A DNA stretch of 64,000 bases from Spirochaetota bacterium (GCA_035477215.1 DATIKU010000031.1:62001-126000), one strand, 5' to 3'; positions 36,429-46,609 are shown, counted from the stretch's first letter. Translations and numbers: made by a program. The notes: a model not told the origin generated them from the letters alone.

Positions 36429-37811
36429 ATGGACAAAGAACATCTTGCGCTGATGATCTTCGATCGAATCGACAAGTTCGGCGGCAGGACGGCGATGCGC
36501 TACCGTTCACCATCGGGCTTGAAGGACATCACCTGGTATAGCCTGGGCGAACAGATCATGAGTATCGCCAAGGCCCTGATAGAGTCGGGCATCAACGAGG
36601 GCGACCGGATCGGAATTTACGCGCCGAACTGCCCCGAATGGCACCTCGCCGATTTCGCGATCGCCGCAGTCGGCGCCGTTTCCGTCCCCGTTTTCAGCGG
36701 CCATTCGACGGAACAGCTCGAGTATATCGTCAACAGCGCCGGCATCAAGCTCCTCTTCGTTGGAGACGAGGAACGATACAACAGGGCGATGACCTTCTAC
36801 CTCTCGTCGGATTACCTGCAGCGAGTCATCATTTTCAGCCGGCTCGCCGCGCACACCGCCGTGGCGCAAAACCAGTCGCTTGCGGATTTCCTCGAAATGG
36901 GCCGAAAATCAAAGCGGGAGAAAGACGTCCGTAACCGTCTTTCGCATGCCTCGAGCGACGATTACGCCAGCATCATCTATACGCCGGGCACCATGGGCGA
37001 GCCGAAGGGGGTAATCCTCACTCACGCCAACTTCTTCCATCAGGTCAAGTCACTCGCGAAGCTCTTTCCCCTGATGGAAACGGATACTTCTCTCTGTTAC
37101 CTCCCGCTCAGCCGCGCGCTCGAGCGTACGTGGTCGTATTTCATTCTGAGCCGCGGCGCTGTCAACTGCTACTGCGACGACCATCGCATGGCATGGGAGT
37201 ACATGCTCGATGTCCAGCCTACCTGTATGGCCGCGCCCCCGTCATTTTACCAGAAGCTCTACGCCTCCATACAGGAGAGCATGGCCGCGGATTCACCCCT
37301 GCGGCAGGCGATGAGCCGCTGGGCAATCGACACCGGAGCAGTCCTGGCGCGCTACATGCTCGAAATGCGGCCGTATACGCGCGGATTGCGCCTCCGCCAC
37401 CGGCTGACCGCACTCATCCTCCGGGAGAAAATACTGCGCTTTGTAGGAAGGCGCGTACGCTTCCTGATCTGTGGCGGCGTGGCTCTTCCCCGGAAGATCG
37501 AGGAGCTTTTTTACGCGGCCGGTGTCCAGATATACCAGGGCTACGGCCTTACGGAATCGGCTTCATTTGTCGCGATCAACTCGCCGGGGAATTTCATGTT
37601 TGGCACCGCCGGCAAACCGCTCGACCAGTGTGAGGTCCGGATATCCGATCAGGGGGAGATCCTTGCGCGCGGGCCCAACATAATGGCCGGTTACTACAAG
37701 GTTAGAGGCGACACCTTTGACGCTTTCGACGAGGAACGGTGGCTGCGGACGGGAGACCTGGGCGTTTTCGAGAACGGCTTCCTGCGCTATTTCGGCCGAA
37801 AAACTGCTTGA
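36429..37811 (+). pseudogene. Long-chain acyl-CoA synthetase lacking its C-terminal domain
   Basis: This 460-residue adenylate-forming enzyme is normal through the large N-terminal domain: GYGLTESASFVAINSPG and RTGDLG are intact. It stops right at the hinge, GRKTA-stop, where typical proteins continue with about 130 residues bearing the catalytic lysine. The phosphate-binding loop is altered too: YTPGTMGEPKG against the usual YTSGTTGxPKG, so a serine and a threonine are lost. No remainder of the C-terminal domain is visible in any frame of the 207 bases before cimA. It could be a decayed gene or a repurposed protein. Family members activate fatty acids with ATP and CoA. Confidence 0.6.
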
Positions 37812-38018
37812 AAAATCTCATTCCCTCTCCAAGCATGCCTTTTCCCGTGACGTCGGTTGAAAGAGCGGTATACTCGTCGTATCCTGAAGCCGGACGTTCC
37901 CGTCTATAAAATAATCGGGGAAAAGGAATCGGAGGTGCGCACCCGGTCCGGCGTACGGCAGACAATCCCCGCGCGAATACGACCCTGCGGACCGGAAAAG
38001 TATCATACTGATTGAGCG

Positions 38019-39629
38019 ATGAAATCAAAAGCTGACAAAAACGGAATCATCATCTACGACACCACCCTCAGGGACGGTGCGCAGACCTTCGGCATCTCGT
38101 TCTCCCTGCACGACAAGATCCGTATAGCCCGCGAAATCGACCGCATCGGGATCGATTACATCGAAGGCGGATGGCCTGGTTCAAATCCCAAGGACGACAT
38201 CTTTTTTTCGGAAATTCGAAAGACCGATATCGGCCACGCCAGGATTGCCGCATTCGGCTCGACCATCCGTCCGCGCACAAAGGCAAAGGACGACCGGCTT
38301 CTGCAGGCGCTGGCAGGGTCGGGAGCCGATACCATCACCATCGTCGCGAAGACCTGGGACTTCCACGTCACCGGCGCGCTCGGCATCACCTTGGAGGAGA
38401 ATCTCGCGCTCATCAACGACACGGTGGCCTATCTGAAAGACCTTGGCTTCGAGGTCTTTCTCGACGCCGAGCATTTTTTCGACGGCCACCGGGCCAATCC
38501 CGGTTTCGCACTTTCGGCCATCGCGAAGGCCGAAGAGGCGGGCGCCGACATGCTCGTACTCTGCGACACCAACGGCGGCACGCTCCCCCACGAGATCGAG
38601 GCGGTGACGCGGGCCGTCGTTCAGTCGGTAAAGTCGCCCGTCGGCGTCCATTTCCATAACGATGCCGGGGTCGCCGTCGCCAACTCCATCGCGGCCGTGA
38701 TGTCCGGCGCCCGATCGGTGCAGGGCACCATAAACGGATACGGAGAGCGCTGCGGCAACTGCGACCTGACATCCTTCATCCCCAACCTGGTGCTCAAGAT
38801 GGGCCGCACCTGCGCCGCCGCGTCCTCGCTCGCTCACCTCACCGAGGTGAGCCGATATGTCAGCGAGATCGCCAATCTCGCGCACAACGAGCGCGCCCCC
38901 TATGTCGGCGACAACGCCTTCGCCCACAAGGGCGGCATACACGTTTCGGCCCTGAAAAAAGACGCCTCGACTTACGAGCACCTCGATCCCGCGCTGGTCG
39001 GCAACAGGAGGAAGGTGCTGGTGTCCGAGCTCGCTGGAAAGAGCAACATCGAATTCAAGGCGAAGGAGCTGGGTATAGAACTCAAAGAGGGCCTGGCGCT
39101 TCCGGCAAAAATCCTCAGGCAGATCAAGACCCTCGAAGACCAGGGGTTCCAGTTCGAGGCCGCCGAGGGCTCGTTCGAGCTCATCATCCGCAAGGCCACC
39201 GGCGAATACATCCCGTTTTTCAACCTCAGGGGCTTTCGGGTAATCACCGAAAAGGACGAGAATAACGTGCTGACCTGCGAGGCGACCATCAAGGTCGAGG
39301 TGGAGGGCACCGTCGAACACACGGCGGCCAACGGCGTCGGTCCGGTCGAGGCGCTTGACAACGCCCTTCGCAAGGCGCTCGAGAAGTTCTACCCGGAGAT
39401 CGCGGAGATACAGCTCACCGACTACAAGGTGCGAGTCCTCGACGAAAAGGCCGGCACCGGCGCCCAGGTGCGGGTGCTCATCGACCAGAAGCGCCGCGCC
39501 TCCCACTGGGGCACGGTCGGCGTTTCGCAAAACATCATCGAGGCGTCGTGGCAGGCGCTCGTGGACGGCATCGAATACATGCTCTATAAAAAGAAAATGA
39601 CCGGCGAACGGAAAACCGGCGATGGATGA
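38019..39629 (+). CDS. cimA: (R)-citramalate synthase
   Basis: The 536-residue protein has the DRE-TIM barrel start IIYDTTLRDGAQTFGISFS, the GGWPG motif of the citramalate synthase group and the metal-binding GVHFHNDAGVAVANS near 210. Its C-terminal about 130 residues form the LeuA-type allosteric dimer domain. The group condenses pyruvate and acetyl-CoA to citramalate, the first step of the threonine-independent isoleucine pathway, which is well known in Leptospira. It overlaps the next gene (murI) by eight bases. The C-terminal regulatory domain suggests isoleucine feedback inhibition. Confidence 0.88.
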   Translation: MKSKADKNGIIIYDTTLRDGAQTFGISFSLHDKIRIAREIDRIGIDYIEGGWPGSNPKDDIFFSEIRKTDIGHARIAAFGSTIRPRTKAKDDRLLQALAGSGADTITIVAKTWDFHVTGALGITLEENLALINDTVAYLKDLGFEVFLDAEHFFDGHRANPGFALSAIAKAEEAGADMLVLCDTNGGTLPHEIEAVTRAVVQSVKSPVGVHFHNDAGVAVANSIAAVMSGARSVQGTINGYGERCGNCDLTSFIPNLVLKMGRTCAAASSLAHLTEVSRYVSEIANLAHNERAPYVGDNAFAHKGGIHVSALKKDASTYEHLDPALVGNRRKVLVSELAGKSNIEFKAKELGIELKEGLALPAKILRQIKTLEDQGFQFEAAEGSFELIIRKATGEYIPFFNLRGFRVITEKDENNVLTCEATIKVEVEGTVEHTAANGVGPVEALDNALRKALEKFYPEIAEIQLTDYKVRVLDEKAGTGAQVRVLIDQKRRASHWGTVGVSQNIIEASWQALVDGIEYMLYKKKMTGERKTGDG

Positions 39630-40419
39630 CCGTCCCGTGGGTATATTCGACTCCGGGGTCGGGGGGCTGACCGTCTGCAAGGCGATAAGGGATCTCCTGC
39701 CGTCGGAGAACATCGTCTATTTCGGCGACACCCTGCGCTTCCCGTACGGCACCCGCTCGATCGACACCGTAATCCGCTACTCCCGCGAGATTACGGATTA
39801 CCTGGTATCGCGCGGCGTCAAAATCATCGTCGTCGCCTGCAACACCTCCTCGGCCGCGGCGCTGGAGACCTTGAAGAATGAATTTCCCCTGCCCGTCATC
39901 GGCGTCATAGAGGCCGGGGCACGCGCCGCGTGCGCCCGCGCGTGCGGGGGGACCGTCGGCATCATTGGAACGCGCGCCACGGTGAACAGCGGCTCGTACG
40001 TACGCGAGATACAAAAGCTTTCCCCCGGCATGAAGGTCGTCCAGCAGCACGCGACCCTCTTCGTATCGCTCACCGAAGAGGGATGGATAGATGACGAGAT
40101 CACCCGTCTCGCCGCCAGACGCTACCTGCAGGAGATGTACGACGGTGGTGTCCGCAACCTCATCCTGGGATGCACGCATTTTCCGCTTCTGAAAAAGGCC
40201 ATCACCGACGTTTTTCCCGGCATGGATCTCATCGATACGGGCGTCGAGATCGCCCGCGAGGTAAGCGCCATCCTGAAGGAAAAAAGCCTTGAAAATCGGG
40301 AAGGCCGCGGTGATATTGAGTTGTACGCCTCGGACCTTACCGACACCATTCAGCGGCTCAAGTCCGTGTTTTTCGGTGACAACGGTTCAGAGATAAAAAA
40401 ACTGGTGATTCCCGGCTGA
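39622..40419 (+). CDS. murI: Glutamate racemase
   Basis: The 265-residue enzyme starts VGIFDSGVGGLTVCKAI and has both catalytic cysteines: one in VVACNTSSAA near 73 and one in LGCTHFPLL near 184. It interconverts L- and D-glutamate for peptidoglycan. Length is normal. It overlaps cimA by eight bases, and the chaperone gene begins five bases after its stop, so these are one transcription unit. Confidence 0.95.
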   Translation: MDDRPVGIFDSGVGGLTVCKAIRDLLPSENIVYFGDTLRFPYGTRSIDTVIRYSREITDYLVSRGVKIIVVACNTSSAAALETLKNEFPLPVIGVIEAGARAACARACGGTVGIIGTRATVNSGSYVREIQKLSPGMKVVQQHATLFVSLTEEGWIDDEITRLAARRYLQEMYDGGVRNLILGCTHFPLLKKAITDVFPGMDLIDTGVEIAREVSAILKEKSLENREGRGDIELYASDLTDTIQRLKSVFFGDNGSEIKKLVIPG

Positions 40420-40424
40420 AGGCA

Positions 40425-41384
40425 ATGAAAATAACGAAGCATATCGCTCTCTTCGCGCTCATCGTATTCGCCTCGACCCCCGCTTCCTATTCGTGGGAGC
40501 CCTTCGACAGGGTCATCGCCGTCGTCAACGACAGGCCCATCGTCGAAAGCGAGGTGGCGGGCAGGCTAATTCGCCTTCAACAGAAAAAGAACGTTCCGCG
40601 AAACCGGCTCGCCTACGAGAGGAGCAGGCTGCTCGACCGGTTCATCGAGGACTCCATAGTTCTCCAGGAGGCCGAACAGCAGTCCATCGTCGTCAGCGAC
40701 GAGAAGGTGACCAATCATATTAAAAAACTCATGGGCCGCATGAACATTGCCTCGATGGACGATTTCAAGAAGCGTGTTGAAAAGGTCGAGAACGTCCCTT
40801 TCGACGAATACAGGGAGGATGTCCGCAAATCCCTCATCACCGAACAGGTTATGTCGCTGGCCATCGGAGTGACTCCCCCCTCCCGCAGGGAGGCCATGGA
40901 CTGGTACAACGCCAATAGGGTCAAACTCGGCTTCGAAGTCAACGTGAAACATATTCTCATTCGGCCCAAAAACGCCTCGCTCGGAGAGGAAAAGCGCGTG
41001 ATCGCCGAGATCAACGCGCTTCGCCAGCGCATTGCCCGCGGCGAATCCTTCGAACAGCTTGCCGCCGCGCACTCCGAGGACCCGGGTACCTCCCGGAAGG
41101 GAGGAGCGATCGGGTGGATGTCGCTTGCGGAACTCGACCCCTATTTCGCCAACCAGGTTTTCCAGATGAAGGACGGCCAGCTCTCGGGCGCCATCAAATC
41201 CGGTTTCGGATACCACCTGGTCAAATTCCTGGGCAAGAGGCCCGTAACCTTCGACTCGGTCGAGGACAGGATCGTCAGCATGCTTTTTCAGCAGAAGCTC
41301 GACGAGCAGTTCGCAAAATGGGTGGTGCAGCGCCGCAGGGAATCCGAGGTTCGAATCTACATGGAAGACTACGTAAAGGCGTAG
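40425..41384 (+). CDS. Periplasmic SurA/PrsA-type peptidyl-prolyl isomerase
   Basis: The 319-residue protein has a signal peptide (LIVFASTPASYSWE). A SurA N-terminal domain begins at FDRVIAVVNDRPIVESEV. One parvulin domain lies at about 175-265 (VKHILIRPKNASLG, AAAHSEDPGTSRKGGAIGWM, FGYHLVKFLGKR). It acts in the periplasm as an outer membrane protein chaperone and isomerase. Canonical SurA has two parvulin domains; this has one. It is followed ten bases later by the spiro-SPASM gene. Confidence 0.88.
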   Translation: MKITKHIALFALIVFASTPASYSWEPFDRVIAVVNDRPIVESEVAGRLIRLQQKKNVPRNRLAYERSRLLDRFIEDSIVLQEAEQQSIVVSDEKVTNHIKKLMGRMNIASMDDFKKRVEKVENVPFDEYREDVRKSLITEQVMSLAIGVTPPSRREAMDWYNANRVKLGFEVNVKHILIRPKNASLGEEKRVIAEINALRQRIARGESFEQLAAAHSEDPGTSRKGGAIGWMSLAELDPYFANQVFQMKDGQLSGAIKSGFGYHLVKFLGKRPVTFDSVEDRIVSMLFQQKLDEQFAKWVVQRRRESEVRIYMEDYVKA

Positions 41385-41393
41385 GAGGCCGCG

Positions 41394-42878
41394 TTGAAAG
41401 TCGATGCCCTGCTGTACATAGAAGACGGCCTCGCCGACGCCGACCTTGCCGTGGCCGGGGAATTCGTCCCCGACACGCTGCGGAACGCGCTTCTTACACT
41501 TGGCGTATTCGCCGCAGTCCACGTAACCGCGCCCGCGTCGTATTCCGGCGCTCTTGCCGGCACGCCCGGCTTCAGCGTCAGGAGCGACCGCGACGACGTC
41601 GCCTTCTGGAAACGCCTCTTCGCCGAAACCGGGGCGGACCATATCGCGCTCGTTTACGCCGACTCGCCGTTACTCGATCCCGAAATCATACGGGACATGC
41701 TCGGCGTTCACCTTCGCTATCTGGCCGAGTTCACCTATTCCGAGAACCTCCCGCGCGGATACTCCTGTGAGATCATCTCGCACGAGCTCGTCAAATCGGT
41801 GCCGGAATCCGACGGCACCATGCTTCCGCTCTCCGAGGTCGTCCGCTCGAATATCAACCAGTTCGACGTGGAGCTCTATTATCGCGATCCCGACATCAGG
41901 GAAAAACGCCTCTCATTCCGCTCGGGCGACCGGCGCGAACGGCGCATCATTGAAAATATCCTCTCCATCACAGGCAAAAAGCCCTCCTATGCGGAGATCG
42001 GGGACATAATCACCGCGAACCCTCAGGCGCTTCACGTCGGACCGTCATATCTCGAAATAGAGCTGACCGGGCGGTGCGATCTCGACTGCGTATTCTGCTT
42101 TCGGAAAAAGCTCTCCGCCGAGCGCGGGGATATGCAGACAAGTGTTTTTGAGCGGCTTATCGAGGGGCTTGCATCCTTCGGCCTCCCTTACTCACTCTGT
42201 TTCGGGGGTTCCGGAGAGCCGCTCATGCACGGATCGTTCTTCGAGCTTACATCGCGCGCCCTGTGCGAACCGCTCCTTAAAAATCTCATCCTCGAGACAA
42301 ACGGTCTTCTCGCCGGGGAGAACTTCGCCTCCTTCGTCCGATCGGCCGGCGACGGGAGGCTCCGCGTTATCGTCAACCTGAACGCGATCGACCCGGCGAC
42401 CTACGCGGCGCTCCACGGGGCGGATCACTTCGAGCGGGTGCACCGCAACGTACTCGCGCTCAGGGAGGCCCTGCCCGCGAAAGAAAGCCTCTATGTGCAG
42501 ATACTTAAAATCAATGAAACCGAGCCCTTCCTGGACCGCTATTACGACGCCTGGGAAAAGAACGGCGTTGCGATCATCCTACAGAAGCAAAACACCTATC
42601 TCGGTATGATCCAGGACCGTCGCTACAGCGACCTCTCTCCGCTCGAGCGGATTCCCTGCTGGCACCTTCAGCGAGACTGCTACGTCCTCTCAAGCGGCGC
42701 CGTCGCCTTCTGCAGGCAGGACGTCGACGGCGCTTCAGCACGCGGCACGCTCGCGAACGAGACGCTCCAGGCCGTCTGGGAAAAGTCGCGGGAATCGTTC
42801 GTGCGTGACTATAAGGGCGAACTGTCCTCCCGGCCCGATTGCCGCTCCTGCGACGAGTGGTATACCTTCAACCTCTAA
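41394..42878 (+). CDS. Spiro-SPASM radical SAM protein with an SpsF-like N-terminal domain
   Basis: The 494-residue protein starts at TTG after AGGAGG (five-base spacing). Residues 1-200 look like a diverged nucleotidyltransferase: YADSPLLDPEIIR, then ENLPRGYSCEIISHE. The same signatures occur in the SpsF-like protein two genes on ([10 protein letters not shown] and [15 protein letters not shown]). Residues from about 215 are a radical SAM domain with CDLDCVFC (C-x3-C-x2-C), and the C-terminus has the SPASM cysteines CWHLQRDC, CRQD and CRSC. This SPASM family is known only from spirochaetes. Its substrate is unknown. It belongs to the surfaces/glycan-like cluster with the next two genes (inference). 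Confidence 0.82.
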   Translation: MKVDALLYIEDGLADADLAVAGEFVPDTLRNALLTLGVFAAVHVTAPASYSGALAGTPGFSVRSDRDDVAFWKRLFAETGADHIALVYADSPLLDPEIIRDMLGVHLRYLAEFTYSENLPRGYSCEIISHELVKSVPESDGTMLPLSEVVRSNINQFDVELYYRDPDIREKRLSFRSGDRRERRIIENILSITGKKPSYAEIGDIITANPQALHVGPSYLEIELTGRCDLDCVFCFRKKLSAERGDMQTSVFERLIEGLASFGLPYSLCFGGSGEPLMHGSFFELTSRALCEPLLKNLILETNGLLAGENFASFVRSAGDGRLRVIVNLNAIDPATYAALHGADHFERVHRNVLALREALPAKESLYVQILKINETEPFLDRYYDAWEKNGVAIILQKQNTYLGMIQDRRYSDLSPLERIPCWHLQRDCYVLSSGAVAFCRQDVDGASARGTLANETLQAVWEKSRESFVRDYKGELSSRPDCRSCDEWYTFNL

Positions 42879-42901
42879 TTTAAGCCCACAGGAAAAACAA
42901 A

Positions 42902-43684
42902 ATGGTTGTAAATGGAGTCGTAAACGGCAGAAAGCTCAAACCGCGCGTTACCGCGGTAATTCAGGCGCGCATGCGGTCAAAGCGCCTTCCCGGAAAGGCG
43001 ATGCTCGAGCTGGCCGGCAGCCCGATGCTCGCCCATGTCATCGACCGGGCCCAGCGCATCGAGGGCGTCGAGGGCGTCGTCGTGGCCACCAGTATCGGCG
43101 AGGAGAACGCGCCCATCATTGAGCTCGCCCGGTCGATGAGCGCGGGCGTCTTCGTGGGATCGATCGACAACGTGCTTGAACGCTATTACCTCTCGGCCCT
43201 CGAATTCGGCGGGGACTACATCGTGCGCGTAACCGGTGACAACCCGTTCACCGACCCCGAATATGCATCAATGGCCGTCGAGATAGCGCTCGAATCGACC
43301 GCGGACCTCTGCTCTCTCTCCAATTTGCCGCTGGGCACCGCAGTAGAGATCATCAAACGCGAGGCCCTCGAGGAGGCCTATAAGCAGAACAGCAAGGCTT
43401 ATCACCGCGAACATGTAACCCCGTATATAAAGGAGCACCCCGAGCTCTTTCGTATAGAACGGCCCGCGGCCAACCTCAGGAATCCCCATCCCGACCTGCG
43501 CCTCACGGTCGACACCGAAGAGGACTTTCGACTTGCGGCTACGCTCTATGAAAACCTGTATCATGGGGAAGTGTTCCCGCTTGCGGACGTCATACAGTAC
43601 GTAAAAAAACACCCCGAAATAATTTCGCTTAACGCCGGGATCGGCCAGCGCTCCATGCGGCACGCGGAGAGCGGGAATGCCTGA
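42902..43684 (+). CDS. SpsF-like cytidylyltransferase family protein
   Basis: The 260-residue protein has the nucleotide-binding N-terminus [20 protein letters not shown], then [14 protein letters not shown] and [14 protein letters not shown]. This is the SpsF/CMP-KDO-like family, which activates or handles sugar acids or amino-sugar derivatives for surface polysaccharide or glycosylation. The gene starts 23 bases after spiro-SPASM and overlaps the next gene by eight bases. Its sugar substrate cannot be read from sequence. Confidence 0.86.
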   Translation: MVVNGVVNGRKLKPRVTAVIQARMRSKRLPGKAMLELAGSPMLAHVIDRAQRIEGVEGVVVATSIGEENAPIIELARSMSAGVFVGSIDNVLERYYLSALEFGGDYIVRVTGDNPFTDPEYASMAVEIALESTADLCSLSNLPLGTAVEIIKREALEEAYKQNSKAYHREHVTPYIKEHPELFRIERPAANLRNPHPDLRLTVDTEEDFRLAATLYENLYHGEVFPLADVIQYVKKHPEIISLNAGIGQRSMRHAESGNA

Positions 43685-44594
43685 ACCGCTGATCGCCATC
43701 CTCACCGGATGGGACGGCGCTCTCGGCCGCGGCCACGTCCAGCGGATGGCATCGCTTCTCAGCCATTTAAACGTTGATACCGGCATGCGTGCGACGCTTC
43801 TGGCCGACACCTGTCCCGATTTTTTCCCCGACGAACTGCGCCGTCACGTTCGGACCGGGCCGGATGGCCGCGTTTCGCTCTTCGTTCGCGACAGGCGCGA
43901 TTCGACCATCGAGGAGATTCGCCGCTTACAAAAATCGGCCCCTGTGCTCTGCGTCGACGACCTGGGTCCGGGGCGCGAGGCCGCCGACTACGCCGTCGAC
44001 CTGCTGCCCAATCCGTCTTCGAACGCGCCGCCCCATCAATCTGACCGAGGGCTCTTCCTTTACGGGTACGGCTTCCTTTCCGCGCTCGAAAAGCTCGGAG
44101 ACGCCGTCATGGAAAAGAACATCGACTACACCCTTTACGCCGGGGCCTTTCCGGCCGACGAGTACGTGAACTTCCTCGTTTCGCTTCTCCCTCCGGACGC
44201 CCGATTCGCCGTGTTCCGGGGAACGGGGTCGTTCATTCGCGACGGATCAACTACGAAGTCGGTCGGACAGGATGACTACGCCCGTCTCCTCCTCTCGTCC
44301 AGGGTGTTTATTTCGCACTTCGGCATCGCCCTCTACGAGGCCCGCGCGGCCTCATGCCGCCTGGTCGCTATCAACCCCTCGGAATACCATTCCCGCCTGT
44401 GCGATATCGCTCCCTCCGATCTCGGCATCCGGAACCTCGGAACGCGCGGCACACTGGATGCCGGATCGGCCGCCGAGGCAATCCGAGATTTCGCCTTCGC
44501 CCCGCACGGTATGAAGTTCTCCGCGGCGGACGTACACGCGGCCGCTCGAGAAAATCTTGACAGGTTCTCCGGGCTGCTCAGAAATATGGTCTAA
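43677..44594 (+). CDS. SpsG/PseG-like nucleotide-sugar hydrolase or glycosyltransferase
   Basis: The 305-residue protein begins with the GT-B-like N-terminus [18 protein letters not shown]; the GxGH segment is shared with SpsG and PseG. A second domain has [11 protein letters not shown] and [25 protein letters not shown]. Such proteins remove UDP from, or transfer, modified sugars in legionaminic, pseudaminic or spore-coat polysaccharide routes. It is the third gene in the spiro-SPASM / SpsF / SpsG set, with overlapping coding ends, so they very probably act together. Confidence 0.75.
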   Translation: MPEPLIAILTGWDGALGRGHVQRMASLLSHLNVDTGMRATLLADTCPDFFPDELRRHVRTGPDGRVSLFVRDRRDSTIEEIRRLQKSAPVLCVDDLGPGREAADYAVDLLPNPSSNAPPHQSDRGLFLYGYGFLSALEKLGDAVMEKNIDYTLYAGAFPADEYVNFLVSLLPPDARFAVFRGTGSFIRDGSTTKSVGQDDYARLLLSSRVFISHFGIALYEARAASCRLVAINPSEYHSRLCDIAPSDLGIRNLGTRGTLDAGSAAEAIRDFAFAPHGMKFSAADVHAAARENLDRFSGLLRNMV

Positions 44595-44677
44595 GGAGCG
44601 GCCACGGGGGAGCGGACAACTCCAGCGCACTCTTATCCGGCCGACTGACCGAGCATCAGCACGACAGGAGCGGGCAC

Positions 44678-46609
44678 ATGGGCGACAACGTCGTTTACAA
44701 GATATTGAAAGACCACCTCCTCGAGGGCCGGCTCGTCCCGGGAAGTGAGATCGCCATCCGGATCGACCAGACACTCACCCAGGACGCCACGGGCACCATG
44801 GCGTATCTGCAGTTCGAAGCCATGGGCATACCCCGCGTGCGGACCGAGATCTCGGTCTCCTATGTCGACCACAACACCCTTCAGACCGGTTTCGAGAACT
44901 CCGACGACCACCGCTATCTCCAGACCATGAACGCGAACTATGGCATCCATTATTCGCGCGCCGGAAACGGCATCTGCCACCAGGTGCATCTCGAGCGTTT
45001 CGGGAGGCCCGGGGCCACCCTCCTGGGATCGGATTCGCACACACCCACGGGCGGCGGGATCGGCATGATCGCCATCGGCGCGGGTGGCCTCGACGTGGCG
45101 GCCGCGATGGGAGGCGGTCCGTTTTTCCTTGCATGTCCCCGTGTTATAAACGTGCATCTTATCGGCAGGCTCCGCCCCTGGGTGAGCGCCAAGGACATCA
45201 TCCTCCAGGTGCTCGCGACACTCACGACAAGGGGCAACGTTGGTACGATGATCGAATACACAGGCCCCGGCGTCACGACGCTCTCGGTGCCCGAGCGCGC
45301 CACCATCACCAACATGGGCGCCGAGCTCGGCGTCACCACGTCCGTTTTCCCGAGCGACGACATAACCCGCGAGTTCCTTCGCGCGCAGGCGAGGGGAAGC
45401 GCCTGGCGCGAGGTGTTGCCCGATCCGGACGCGACGTACGAGCGCACCATTGAGCTCGACCTGGCGAAGCTCGAGCCGATGATCGCTTGCCCGCATTCGC
45501 CCGACAATATCGAGAAAATCTCCACCCTCAAGGGCATGAAGATCGATCAGGTCGCCATCGGAAGCTGCACCAATTCTTCGTACCGAGACCTCGCCACCGT
45601 ATCGGCGATATTGAAGGGACGCAGGGTGCACCCCGACGTTAGCCTCGCGATAGCGCCGGGTTCACGCCAGGTCTTCGAGATGATTGCGCGCGACGGATCG
45701 CTCGCCGAAATGATCGCCGCGGGGGCGCGCATAATGGAATCGGCCTGCGGATTCTGCATAGGCGCCGGACAGGCCCCGCTGACCGGGGGCGTGTCGCTTC
45801 GCACCAACAACCGTAATTTCGAGGGGCGCTCCGGCACCAAATCCGCGCAGGTGTACCTGGTGAGCCCCGAAACGGCGACCCTTTCGGCGCTCGCCGGCGA
45901 GCTCGTCGATCCCATGGACATGCCGTCGGATATGTACCCGGCAATAGCCTCCCCTCTATCCTTTATCATCGACGACAGTATGATCATTCCGCCGTCCGAT
46001 ATAAGGACGCCCGTCTTCCGGGGACCGAATATCGGCGAACCGCCCCGTACCGACCCGCTCCTCGATACGATCAAGGGCATAGTTCAGCTGAAAGTGGGCG
46101 ACAAGATCACCACCGACCATATCATGCCCGCCGGCGTGCGTCTCATCTATCGCTCCAACATCCCGAAATACGCCCAGTACGTTTTCGAAAATGTCGACCC
46201 GGCTTTCTCCGCACGGGCGCTCGCGGGAAAAGCGCAAAGCCTGTACACCGCCATTCTCGGAGGTCACAGCTACGGCCAGGGATCGAGCCGCGAACACGCG
46301 GCGATCTGTCCAATGTATCTGGGGGTGCGCATCGTCATGGCCAAGTCGTTCGAACGGATTCACGCGGCGAACCTGGTTAATTTCGGCATACTGCCGCTCG
46401 TGCTCGCGAACGAGTCGGATTACGAGCTCATTTCGCAGGGACAGGAGTTCGCGGCAACGGAGCTTCATTCGCGCGTTTCGGGAGAAGGCCGGATCGGCAT
46501 ACGGATCGGCGGAAGGGAATTCGAATTCGATCTTCAGGCCACGCGTCGTCAGCGCGATATCCTGATGGACGGAGGGCTTCTAAACTACACGCGCTCCCGC
46601 ATGCGATAA
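44678..46609 (+). CDS. Aconitate hydratase (Aquifex-type, single-chain short form)
   Basis: The 643-residue protein joins the LeuC-like part (TLTQDATGTMAYLQFEAMG, SDSHTPTGGGIGMIAIGAGG) with a C-terminal swivelling part (GHSYGQGSSREHAAICPMYLG). The 4Fe-4S ligands are in GSCTNSSY near 296 and CGFCIGAG near 356. It isomerises citrate and isocitrate in the TCA cycle. The length fits the short aconitase group first seen in Aquifex. A ribosome site AGGAG precedes ATG 44678. Its 3' end overlaps the convergent HNH gene by 30 bases. Confidence 0.9.
   Translation: MGDNVVYKILKDHLLEGRLVPGSEIAIRIDQTLTQDATGTMAYLQFEAMGIPRVRTEISVSYVDHNTLQTGFENSDDHRYLQTMNANYGIHYSRAGNGICHQVHLERFGRPGATLLGSDSHTPTGGGIGMIAIGAGGLDVAAAMGGGPFFLACPRVINVHLIGRLRPWVSAKDIILQVLATLTTRGNVGTMIEYTGPGVTTLSVPERATITNMGAELGVTTSVFPSDDITREFLRAQARGSAWREVLPDPDATYERTIELDLAKLEPMIACPHSPDNIEKISTLKGMKIDQVAIGSCTNSSYRDLATVSAILKGRRVHPDVSLAIAPGSRQVFEMIARDGSLAEMIAAGARIMESACGFCIGAGQAPLTGGVSLRTNNRNFEGRSGTKSAQVYLVSPETATLSALAGELVDPMDMPSDMYPAIASPLSFIIDDSMIIPPSDIRTPVFRGPNIGEPPRTDPLLDTIKGIVQLKVGDKITTDHIMPAGVRLIYRSNIPKYAQYVFENVDPAFSARALAGKAQSLYTAILGGHSYGQGSSREHAAICPMYLGVRIVMAKSFERIHAANLVNFGILPLVLANESDYELISQGQEFAATELHSRVSGEGRIGIRIGGREFEFDLQATRRQRDILMDGGLLNYTRSRMR

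Noticed and set aside
37812-38018. Possible frameshifted remainder of the acyl-CoA synthetase C-terminal domain
   Set aside because: I read the three forward frames and saw no lysine-domain motifs; one short frame begins EKLLEKSHSLSKHAF but stops soon and resembles nothing known.
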